Below are positions 19,728 to 27,650 of a stretch of DNA of 64,000 nt, in pieces. How positions within the stretch are numbered: the first letter of the stretch is position 1; each line of letters begins with the position of its first letter. This stretch comes from Streptomyces sp. ISL-12 (GTDB taxonomy: Bacteria > Actinomycetota > Actinomycetes > Streptomycetales > Streptomycetaceae). The stretch lies in NCBI RefSeq assembly GCF_018614415.1, contig NZ_JAGGOO010000070.1:1-64000 (forward strand). The letters run 5' to 3'. The notes under the pieces were generated by a model that saw only the letters and a program-made list of their open reading frames with translations, was not told the origin of the DNA and searched no databases. The position numbers were made by a program, and so were the translations under genes.

Positions 19728-19841
19728 TCATCGCCGCCCGCCCCCGGAGGGCGCCTTGGAGGAGTTGTGCGAGTCGGCGGCCGACTGCCACTCCCACTCC
19801 GTAATCCGCTCGATCGCCTCGGCCTGTTCCGCGAGGGTCAC
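19728..19841 (-). CDS. Possible 37-aa small protein (or gene remnant)
   Basis: A short frame beginning at GTG (TLAEQAEAIERITEWEWQSA... to ...SSKAPSGGGRR). Third codon positions are almost all G or C, unlike the surrounding DNA, which suggests it is or was coding. AGGGG lies immediately before the GTG, too close for an ideal ribosome site. I do not recognise the sequence. It could be the surviving C-terminus of a larger gene. Confidence 0.3.
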   Translation of the reverse strand: MTLAEQAEAIERITEWEWQSAADSHNSSKAPSGGGRR

Positions 19842-20029
19842 ACCCCTGCGCAGGGACCAGAAGACGCACCTCCACAACCAGCCCGGCCGACTTCCCACAC
19901 GAGGGCCGTGAAGCAAGCTGATCAGCGAACACCAGATCGATCCACCTGGCCGGCGGACCGCAGTGACACACCATCACCGCAGCTCACGACGGCCCTAAAC
20001 AGTTAGCCAGTCACAGGGGGACCCAGGCA

Positions 20030-22810
20030 GTGAAACTGGTGGAACGGGAACTGCATCTCAGCTCACTCAAAAGCATGTTCGTGAACTCCATCGGCGGAGA
20101 CAGCGGAGTGGCTGTTCTGACCGGACCGGTGGCGAGCGGAAAAAGCTCACTGGCACAGGCTCTCGTCGAGCACGCGCATGATCTCGGCGCGCTGGTCGTC
20201 CAGGCCCGGTGCTCGCCTTCCGAGGAGCAACTACGGCTCGAAACCGTACGGCAACTCGTCGACACGGTGCCGGAACCGAACAGCGTGATCGAAATCCCGC
20301 TCGGCCCCTCCTACAGTTCGCGTAGCTCAGCACAGGAAAAGACGCAGCATCGTCCCTCGCATCCCGGGCAGCTCACGGCACGCGATTTCTGCGGCTCGCT
20401 GCTCAAATTGTCCAGCGAACTTCCCGTGCTCGTGGTCGTGGACGATTTCGAATACGCCGACGAGGCTTCGGCCGAGTACCTCTCGTATCTGGTGCGCCGC
20501 ATACGCAACTCAAGAATCATGGTCGTGATCGGGATCGGGAGCGGATCGGGACCCGACGCCATGCGCCGCACCGCCGAACTGCTGCGGAACCCCCACTGCT
20601 GTCTCATACGTCTGCGGCCCCTCTCCCGGATCGCCGTGCGCGACCTCCTCGTGTCACGGCTCGGCACCGGCATCGCGAAGCTGCTGGCCGACGAGTCCTA
20701 CATGACCAGCGGAGGGAATCCACTGCTCCTTCACGCGCTGATCGACGACCTGATCTCGTCCGCCCAGGATCTGCGGCGCCCCGAGGACCTGAAACTGGTC
20801 GTGGCGGAGAACTACGAGCAGGCGGTGGTCACCTGCCTGTACGGCAGCGCACCGGGCCTGACCCGGGCGGCGACCGTCCTCGCGGTCCTGGGCAGCGCGC
20901 GTTTCCCCGAACTCGTCGAGCATCTGCTGGACCACGAGTTCGCCTCGTCCGAGCAGGCCGTCCAGCGGCTCACCGCGTCGGGCATCACCACGCCGGACGG
21001 CCGGTTCCGCCACCCGGTCGCCCGAGAGGCGGTACTCGCCGGCATCGACGGCGCCACCCGCACGGAACTGAACCTGCGGGCCGCACTCTGGCTGCACCAG
21101 AAGGCCGAGCCCGCACCGGAGATCGCCGGCCATCTGCTCGCGGCCGGCCGGGCGACCGAACGGTGGCAGATCACCGTGCTGCGCGAGGCCGCGGACGAGG
21201 CACTGCTGCGCCAGGACACGAAGCTGGCCATCTCCTGTCTGGAGCTGGCCCATGCCGCATGCACCGACGAGGCCGTACGCACAGAGCTGACCATAGAGCT
21301 GGCCGAAGTGGCGTGGCCCGACAGTCCGTCCATCGCCATGCGCCGGATGCTGCCCCTCCAGGCGCAGTTACGAGACCACGCGCTCGACAACCGGCACTCC
21401 CTGGCACTGGCCAGGACCCTGCTGCGCAGCGGCCGTTTCGACGCGGCGGAGGATGTGCTCGCACGGCTCGAACCGTCCCGCAGCGCACGCACATCGACGG
21501 ACCTGTACATCTTCGACAAGTGGCTCGAGACGTCCTATCCCGAGTTCGGTCAGCGCTTCCGCAACGGCCCGGACGCCCCGTCGTCCCGCGTGCCGACGAC
21601 ACTGCCCACCGGCACCGAGGCGTATCTGCACGCCATCGAGATGCTCTCCGGAGTCCTGCGCTCGGACGCCCAGGACGAGGTCATCACCGTGGCCGAGGAG
21701 ACGCTGCGCGACTACTCGGTCAACGACCGGACGATGGAGGCGGCCAGCACGCTCATCGCCGCGCTGTTCTACGCGGACCGCACCGACAGCGTGGCCGTGG
21801 AGTGCGAGCGGATCCTCGCCGAAGCCACCAAGCGCGGAGCCCCTGCCTGGGAGGCGGTGCTCTGCAGCCTCAAGGCCCAGATCGCCTTCCGGCAGGGGGA
21901 CATGCCGGCCACCATGGAACTGGCCCGCCGCTCCCTGTCGGCCATGTCACCCCAGAGCTGGGGAGTCGGAATCGGGGTGCCGTTGGGGAGTCTCCTCATG
22001 GGAGCCGCGGTGGCCGCGGACCACGCCACGGCCGAGGAGGTGCTCCGTCACGAGGTGCCCGAAGCGGTCTTCGAGACGCGGTTCGGCATCCACTACCGCC
22101 ACGCCCGCGGTACGTACTACCTGGTCACCGGTCGGCATCAGATGGCACTGAGGGAGCTGCTGACCTGCGGCGACCTCATGACGCAGTGGCAGATGGACGT
22201 CCCCAGCTTCGTGCCCTGGCGCCTGGACGCGGCCCAGGCGTATCTGCACCTCGGCCACCACACGGAGGCGGCGCAGTTGATCAACGAACAGATGCGTACG
22301 CACAAGTCGTTGAGCAGCAGGATCACCGGCATGGTGCTGCGCCTGCGGGCGGCCATGGAGCCGGCGGAGCGCCGGGGCATCCTGCTGCAGGACGCCGTGA
22401 AGCTCCTCGCCTCGACCGGGGACCGGCTCGAACTCGCGCGTGCCCTGGCGGACCAGACACAGGCCCATGCCGCCGCCGGCGACATGGTGGCCGCCGAGGA
22501 GAGCGAGCGGCGGGCCCTCGCCCTGATCGAGGACTGCGGTGCCGGGGCACTGCGGAACCTGCTGCAACGGCCGGGAACGGCCGAATACGGGCCGGCCGCG
22601 AACCGGCGCGACAGCCTGCTGCTGTCGGCCGCCGAACGCCGGGTGGCGGCGCTGGTGGCGCGCGGCTACACCAACCGGCAGGTGGCACGGCATCTGTACA
22701 TCACCGACAGCACCGTCGAGCAGCACATGACACGCGTCTACCGCAAACTCAACGTCGCCCGCCGCGGGGACCTGCCCCAGTGGCTCGCCGACCTCGACGA
22801 CGGGCCGTGA
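20030..22810 (+). CDS. LAL-type LuxR-family transcriptional activator with a TTA codon
   Basis: A 926-aa regulator. A Walker A (GPVASGKSS, 32-40) and a Walker B-like LVVVDDFEYAD open an AAA/STAND-type ATPase region. A long helical, TPR-like middle follows, and the C-terminus is a LuxR HTH (LSAAERRVAALVARGYTNRQVARHLYITDSTVEQHMTRVYRKL, about 865-910). Large activators of this kind control many macrolide and polyene clusters in Streptomyces, so this is the likely activator of the PKS/NRPS genes 9 kb away. Codon 447 is TTA (21368-21370, Gln-Ala-Gln-Leu-Arg), which would make its translation depend on bldA. The GTG start is preceded by GGGGGA. The gene lies next to a mobile-element graveyard, which may mark the cluster boundary. 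Confidence 0.93.
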   Translation: MKLVERELHLSSLKSMFVNSIGGDSGVAVLTGPVASGKSSLAQALVEHAHDLGALVVQARCSPSEEQLRLETVRQLVDTVPEPNSVIEIPLGPSYSSRSSAQEKTQHRPSHPGQLTARDFCGSLLKLSSELPVLVVVDDFEYADEASAEYLSYLVRRIRNSRIMVVIGIGSGSGPDAMRRTAELLRNPHCCLIRLRPLSRIAVRDLLVSRLGTGIAKLLADESYMTSGGNPLLLHALIDDLISSAQDLRRPEDLKLVVAENYEQAVVTCLYGSAPGLTRAATVLAVLGSARFPELVEHLLDHEFASSEQAVQRLTASGITTPDGRFRHPVAREAVLAGIDGATRTELNLRAALWLHQKAEPAPEIAGHLLAAGRATERWQITVLREAADEALLRQDTKLAISCLELAHAACTDEAVRTELTIELAEVAWPDSPSIAMRRMLPLQAQLRDHALDNRHSLALARTLLRSGRFDAAEDVLARLEPSRSARTSTDLYIFDKWLETSYPEFGQRFRNGPDAPSSRVPTTLPTGTEAYLHAIEMLSGVLRSDAQDEVITVAEETLRDYSVNDRTMEAASTLIAALFYADRTDSVAVECERILAEATKRGAPAWEAVLCSLKAQIAFRQGDMPATMELARRSLSAMSPQSWGVGIGVPLGSLLMGAAVAADHATAEEVLRHEVPEAVFETRFGIHYRHARGTYYLVTGRHQMALRELLTCGDLMTQWQMDVPSFVPWRLDAAQAYLHLGHHTEAAQLINEQMRTHKSLSSRITGMVLRLRAAMEPAERRGILLQDAVKLLASTGDRLELARALADQTQAHAAAGDMVAAEESERRALALIEDCGAGALRNLLQRPGTAEYGPAANRRDSLLLSAAERRVAALVARGYTNRQVARHLYITDSTVEQHMTRVYRKLNVARRGDLPQWLADLDDGP

Positions 22811-22839
22811 CGCCCGCCGCGAACGGCGGTCACGGCCCG

Positions 22840-23035
22840 GCCGGGCCGGGGCACACGGGGCGACGATGGCCAGGGACCGCTTCGGGTCGCCCTTCTGCCG
22901 GATGGTCTCCCAGTACGGGGTGAGGTGCCGCAGGGTGTGTCGTCGGCCCGGTCGAAGACGACCATCAACCGCGGTACGCCGTCGAGTCGGTGCGGCGCTT
23001 CAGCTCGGAGCCGAGGCCGATGCGCCCGGGCCCAG
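22840..23035 (-). pseudogene. Replication-relaxation family protein, C-terminal fragment with frameshift
   Basis: Read leftwards, one frame gives ELKRRTDSTAYRG then VPRLMVVFDRADDT, and the next frame continues as TLRHLTPYWETIRQKGDPKRSLAIVAP. Together they match, from memory, the C-terminal region of replication-relaxation/relaxase-type proteins carried by integrative elements in Streptomyces. At least one frameshift and the loss of all upstream sequence make it non-functional. It supports this stretch being the residue of an integrated element. Confidence 0.5.
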
Positions 23036-23046
23036 TCATGGTTTGC

Positions 23047-24949
23047 TCAGGATCCAGATGTTGATCTCCCGTACTGGGCAGCGAGGTGGCGCTGCAGGTC
23101 GATGTGGCGAAACTGGTACACGGATCCGACCTGGCGCAGGATCCCGCGCTGCTTATGCGCGTCCCGCAGGAAGGACATCAAGGCGAACGGCAGTCGGTGC
23201 CGCACCGTCAGGTAGAGCCGGGGCAGAGTGAAGTGCAGCCACACCGACTTCGTCATTCCGACCAGGACTCCCAGAAGGAGGCCCACCAAGCTACCTGCCA
23301 CGGCCCCGGTCCATGGGTCCACGAGCCAGCCTGCAGCCCCGCCCAGGAGCCCACCCACGAGGACAAGAGCGAAAAAGGTGTTGCGGTCAGGGCGGAGCAC
23401 CTGACTCGGCCCCGTGACCGAGGTCAGGTCAGGTGTCTCCGGCCGGAGACCGACGGTCAGTACCCCCAGGAGTGCGCCCGCGATGGCCACCCTGGTCGTG
23501 TCCGCAGGGCCGGACGCCATGATGCGGGAGCCCTCCTTCAAGCCCTCGGCCAGGCCTCCGGGTTTTGTCCGTACACGGCCCCGGTGACGGCCAGAGCGAT
23601 GAACGCGAGCAAGATCGCCCAGTAGCTTCCCACCGAGGCACCCCACACCAGCCTGGAGGGGGACAGGCGAAGCCCAGCACTGGGGACGACGGAAACCCCT
23701 CCGAACAGTTCAAGAAGTCTGGTGACGAACCGGCTGCCGTACCGGCTCACTCGCTGTCCCACACCCAATGTGAGGTCCGCCCAGTGCGCCTCGGCCCCGT
23801 ATGCAGCGAGCGTCAAGAGCGCCACCCCTGCTGCGAGTGTGCCCCAAATTCCCCATTCGTCGAGCTTTCTGCTGAGGAGGAGTCCACCTACCAGCACGCC
23901 CGCAACTACGCCCGTGACCTTTCCCAAGGTCTGTGCCGAGACCAGACTGAGCAGGAATCCGACCGCGACTCCGCCCAGAACTGCGCCCAGGATCATGCTG
24001 GAGAGGCCTCCCGCGACCAGGCCCGCGACGGCACCCGGGATCCCGCCCAGGGCCAGACCCGCGACAAAGTGGGAAGGCGCGTGCGTGAGGTGTGGGAGTT
24101 CCCACCAGGCCAGGTCTGGGCTGCCGCTGTGCCGGTGCTCGAGAAAGTGAGCCAGGAAGACGAACGTCCGATGGGCCTGCTCCGCGCTCCAGCGGGGCGG
24201 ACCGGGCGCGTCAGCGGCGTAGGGAGCCTGGATGAAGGCCCTGAACAAGTACTGGTCCACCGCTGAACGATGGGGAAACATCTGGCGATCGCACAGTTCG
24301 CTCGGGTGGGGTGCATGAACGCTGGGCGTTCCGGGACGGGCGTTGTAGATGGTACGGGCCAGCAACAGACCCTGCGGGGTGCTCAGTGCCTGCCCTACGG
24401 GTGAGGCGGTGCCCAGCTCGGAGGCCACGGCCTCCCACCGCCCGAGAGCCGGTGTACGTTCAGCTCCGGCGTTCCGGAGCAGACAGTCCGCCGCGTGGTC
24501 GGGTTCGACGGGGAGCAGCTGGATCGCGGCGGCACCGTTGAGGGGTACTCCCGGGTCGTGCCCGGTCATTGCCGTTCGATAGGAGGCAGTCCGAGAAGCC
24601 AGAACCACAGGCTGCCGGGGCGGCAGATCCCGGTTCAAGGCGTCCAGGAAGCGCCGGTGGAGGGCCGGAGGCAACTCGTCGAAGCCGTCGAGCAGTGCCA
24701 TGACGCGACCCGTGTCCACCAGCCTTCGGGCCAGGTCCGCTGACGTGCCGTCGGAGATCGAGTCAGGGGCCGGTGCGTCCAAACCTGGGTAAGAGGTACG
24801 TAGTTGCTCGGCCATCCATGCGGCCAGCGGCTGGTTCAGCTGCCAGGAGGTGACGGAGAACAGCACAGGTACCGGTTCGTCACCGCTGTGCCGAGCGAGC
24901 AGATCCTGCAGTAGTCGTGTCAGCAGCACACTCTTGCCGGCGCCGGGCT
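23047..24949 (-). pseudogene. NACHT/STAND NTPase with membrane C-terminus, 5'-truncated and frameshifted
   Basis: The frame opens inside a Walker A (PGAGKSVLLTRLLQDLL) and continues with VLFSVTSWQL, a Walker B-like VMALLDGFDELP and RPVVLASRT, the pattern of NACHT NTPases. At least six hydrophobic segments follow (for example GVVAGVLVGGLLLS and YWAILLAFIALAVTGAVYG). The frame stops at 23538, but the neighbouring frame carries on without a break as GLAEGLKEGSRIMASGPADTT and more membrane segments to a stop at 23047, so there is one frameshift near 23550. The region N-terminal to the P-loop is missing, replaced at 24949 by IS5 transposase sequence. Intact NACHT membrane proteins of this kind are poorly characterised and some NACHT proteins act in phage defence; this copy looks dead. 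Confidence 0.7.
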
Positions 24950-25255
24950 AGTCGTAGCCCTTGTCCCCGTGCAGCTTGGCCGGGCGTCGGCGTCGTGGCC
25001 CGCGCGGTGAGCGGATCGGCGGGATGCCTCGCACGAGGGCTTGCATGGCTTGGCTGTCGTGGGTGTTGGCTGCGGATATCCCCACAGAGATGGGCAGGCC
25101 GCGGCGATCGACGATGAGGTGGATTTTCGATCCGCTCTTGCCACGGTCGGTCGGATTCGGTCCGGTCAGAGGCCCCCTCTGACCGCCCGGACGCTCACCG
25201 AGTCGATGGCACACCGCGCCCAGTCCAGCTCTCCCTGGCTGCCGAGTTCGTCGAG
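24949..25255 (-). mobile_element. IS5-family transposase remnant, truncated at both ends
   Basis: Leftward translation gives LDELGSQGELDWARCAIDSVSVRAVRGG, then after a one-base shift in a G run near 25170, PLTGPNPTDRGKSGSKIHLIVDRRGLPISVGISAANTHDSQAM and finally HGDKGYD. These are the central DDE-type catalytic motifs of IS5-group transposases. The sequence ends abruptly after GYD, where a TAG leads straight into the NACHT Walker A. The N-terminal domain and both terminal inverted repeats are missing. Some IS5-type elements use programmed frameshifting, so the shift alone does not prove decay, but the truncations do. Confidence 0.75.
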
Positions 25256-25425
25256 AATCAGCTCACCGTGGCGGAAATCCGGCGACTCCTGGCAACTGGC
25301 CATCACGCCGACGCACCTGCGGCACACCGGCCACGCGCTGAACTGGTCCCGCTGGCGCCGCCGTCACCAGGCCACCGCCCACCGCTGCCACTACCACCGT
25401 CGCACCCAAGGTCACGAATTCCCGC
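25250..25425 (+). mobile_element. C-terminal fragment of a second transposase, opposite strand
   Basis: Rightward frames give ENQLTVAEIRRLLA and, after a frameshift, RHTGHALNWSRWRRRHQATAHRCHYHRR. This pairing, an xLTVxEIRRLL helix followed by a W-S-R-W-R-R-R-H-Q basic tail, is a common C-terminus of Streptomyces transposases (IS701-like or related). Only the last 50-60 residues remain, and they abut the IS5 remnant head to head. Confidence 0.55.
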
Positions 25426-25550
25426 TACCTGACGTGGTGTCAGCCGAGTGCACTCCGAAACAGGCCACTGACCAGCAGCGATAGCGGACTGCGACTGGAG
25501 TGTTTACTCCAGCTGCAGATCGTGATCAGGTGCCGTGAGACGCTGCCTTC

Positions 25551-25928
25551 ATGATCGCCAAACTGCAGTGCGTGGTGTTGGACTGTGTCGATGTCGTCGG
25601 GCTGTCCCAGTTCTACCAGTCGCTGCTCGGTGGCGTAGTGAACCAGCCGGATCCGCGGTGGTCACTCGGGGAGGGCTGGGCGACACTCCACACCGACAGC
25701 GGGTTCGTGCTGGCCTTCCAGCGCGTGGACACCTATCAGCCGCCGCGTTGGCCGGACTCCGCTCACCCTCAGCAGTTCCACCTCGATCTGGAGGTCAAGG
25801 ACCTGGAACAAGCTCAGGGCGATGTCCTCGCGCACGGTGCCACGCTGCTCGACGCGGGTGATGGCCAGCGGAGTTGGCGCATCTTCGCGGACCCAGCAGG
25901 ACATCCGTTCTGTCTCGTCCGGCACTGA
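25551..25928 (+). CDS. VOC-family (glyoxalase/bleomycin-resistance fold) protein
   Basis: A 125-aa single-domain protein with two beta-alpha-beta-beta-beta halves: IAKLQCVVLDCVDVVGLSQFYQSLLGG...WATLHTDSGFVLAFQRV and QQFHLDLEVKDLEQAQGDVLAHGATLL...WRIFADPAGHPFCLVRH. The metal-ligand positions His in FHLDL and the final HPFCLV are of the usual VOC type. Proteins of this size act as dimers in dioxygenase, isomerase or drug-sequestration roles; the substrate cannot be read from sequence. No good ribosome site is visible before the ATG. It is intact despite lying between transposase fragments, and may be hitch-hiking cargo. Confidence 0.85.
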   Translation: MIAKLQCVVLDCVDVVGLSQFYQSLLGGVVNQPDPRWSLGEGWATLHTDSGFVLAFQRVDTYQPPRWPDSAHPQQFHLDLEVKDLEQAQGDVLAHGATLLDAGDGQRSWRIFADPAGHPFCLVRH

Positions 25929-25936
25929 CAGGGGGA

Positions 25937-26160
25937 CCCCGCACCGCATGCAGCACCTGCTGTCCCGGACCGTCTGGGATGCCGACGCCGTCCGTGATGA
26001 CGTGCGCGAATACGTCCTTGAGCACCACCACGACGAGGCCCGGTGCCGGCCGTCGACGAGACCGGCGATGTGAAGAAGGGCACCCGCACCGTCGCCGTCC
26101 AGCGCCAGTACACCGGCACCGCGGACAGGATCGAGAACTCCCAGGTCGCCGTCTATCTTG
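25937..26160 (+). mobile_element. IS701-family transposase internal fragment
   Basis: The segment encodes MQHLLSRTVWDADAVRDDVREYVLEH in one frame and, after a small deletion, VDETGDVKKGTRTVAVQRQYTGTADRIENSQVAVYLV in another. Both are hallmark stretches of IS701-type DDE transposases, with VDETG carrying the first catalytic Asp. Everything upstream and downstream of this roughly 75-residue core is missing. Confidence 0.8.
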
Positions 26161-26170
26161 TCAGCAGCAC

Positions 26171-26302
26171 CATGAGCGAGGAGCAGACGCAAAATACCGG
26201 CAGCGCTTCGACGAGGGAATGCAGTCACTGATCGAAGACGTCAGGGCGGCTGCCAAAAAGGCAAGCACCCAGGACGAGGCGAGCGACCAGAACGCGGAAT
26301 AG
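26171..26302 (+). pseudogene. Short ORF remnant with a helical, charged C-terminus
   Basis: After the IS701 fragment, ATGAGCGAGGAGCAG begins a frame that shifts by one base to KYRQRFDEGMQSLIEDVRAAAKKAS and ends ...DEASDQNAE. Codon use in the second part looks coding. It may be a small frameshifted gene or the tail of a larger mobile-element protein. I do not recognise the family. Confidence 0.3.
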
Positions 26303-26394
26303 TGGCCCACGCCCCTGCTCCGCAGGGGTTCAGTACAGGCACCAGGACGCCGGCCGCGGCCCGGCTGCACCACTTCACGGGACGCGGTCCGGCG

Positions 26395-26883
26395 TCATTC
26401 CGGAGAAACGCGGAACTCGAATACGGGACGGTCCCACGGCACGGCGGGCGGGTCGGCGAGCGCGGTCCCGGTCCGCACCGCACCGGCGCGGCGGTAGAAG
26501 CCCTCGGCAGGTAGGTGCGACACGACCTTGACACGGTCGAGCCCGGCGGCACGGGCCTCGGACCGCATGTGCGCGACGAGCAGCCGTCCGATGCCCCTTC
26601 CCTGCGCCGCGTCGGCGACGAACAGCAGGTCGAGCTCCGGTGGGGCGAGGACGAGCGAGTAGAACCCGAGGACCGGGGCTCCCTGCTCGTCGGCGCCGAC
26701 GGCTGCGAAGACGCGGTGGGCCTCGATGTAATCGGGCCCGACCCGGTAGCCCGCGACCGCGGCCGCGTACTGGCCCGCGTAGGCGCCCGAGCCGCGCACG
26801 AGCCGCGTGAGCCGTTTGGCGTCCCGTGCGACGGCCCTCCGTACCGTGACCGGCCGGCTGATCGGGGAAGTGCGTGAGCTCAT
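26395..26883 (-). CDS. GNAT-family N-acetyltransferase
   Basis: A 162-aa protein. Motif A is LDLLFVADAAQGRGIGRLLVAHM, where QGRGIG is the acetyl-CoA pyrophosphate loop. It is preceded by GFYSLVLAP (beta-4) and followed by GLDRVKVVSHLPAEGFYRRAGAV (motif B). The length is normal for a single GNAT domain. The substrate is unknown. The ATG at 26883 starts just before the conserved VTVRRAVARDA. It is divergent from the GMC oxidoreductase remnant. Confidence 0.88.
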   Translation of the reverse strand: MSSRTSPISRPVTVRRAVARDAKRLTRLVRGSGAYAGQYAAAVAGYRVGPDYIEAHRVFAAVGADEQGAPVLGFYSLVLAPPELDLLFVADAAQGRGIGRLLVAHMRSEARAAGLDRVKVVSHLPAEGFYRRAGAVRTGTALADPPAVPWDRPVFEFRVSPE

Positions 26884-26892
26884 CGGGCGAGT

Positions 26893-27650
26893 ATGCCGCA
26901 CCGGGGTGTGCTCGACGCCGGTCCGCGCCTGACCGACCCGCCCGGCACCCACGTCAAGAACATCCCCGGCACCGGCGAACGCGCCCGCGCGCAACGCGCC
27001 TCCGAAGGCCCCGGCCCGGCCGGCCGTCCGGGCACCCGCCTGCTCGGTGCACCCGATCTGCCCGCCGCCGCCCTCTCCACCAGCGTCGGCGGCATGGGCG
27101 CCCACTGGACCGGCGCCTGCCCCGCCCGGACGACGGCGAGCGCAATCCCTTCGTTGCCTCTCGGCCCTCTTCGACCGCGGACGGCCGGAAGGACCGACGG
27201 GTGGCCCCGATGCCGCTGGCCGTCCATCCGACGCCCCGACAGCGCCCACGCCTGGAGCGGCACCGACGTCGTCCTCGGCCGGCGGCGCACGACCCGCGCG
27301 GGGAGATCGCGGACCGCTGCCTGTGCCTGCGCGTCGTCCTGGACGCCGGCACCGTGACCGGGGTGACCGTACGGGACCTGGCCGACGGCGGGGAGAGGAC
27401 CGTGACCGTCCGGGCGGTCGTCGTGGCCGCGGACGCCCTGCGGACCCCGCAGCTGCTGCACGCCTCCGGCATCCGCCCGCCTGCCCGGCGACGTCACCGC
27501 CCACCGCGCCGTCACCGGCCGCACCCGTGACGAGGACGGCGCCATCGTCCCGCAGAGCGGCGTCAGCTGGGTGCCCTACACCGACGCGCACCCCTTCCAC
27601 GGGCAGGTGATGCGGCTCGACGCCTCCCCCGTCCCGCTCGCCGCCTCCCC
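26893..27650 (+). pseudogene. GMC-type FAD oxidoreductase, decayed
   Basis: Pieces of one GMC oxidoreductase appear in order but in different frames: VLDAGPRLTDPPGTHVKNIPG near 26905, STSVGGMGAHWTGACP near 27080, CLRVVLDAGTVTGVTVRDLADGG and RTVTVRAVVVAADALRTPQLLHASGIRP near 27330-27480, and SWVPYTDAHPFHGQVMRLDASPVPLA near 27565-27640. The N-terminal GxGxxG FAD loop and the C-terminal His/Asn active-site region are absent, and there are at least three frameshifts or deletions. Its 3' end overlaps the antisense carboxylesterase tail. Confidence 0.7.
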
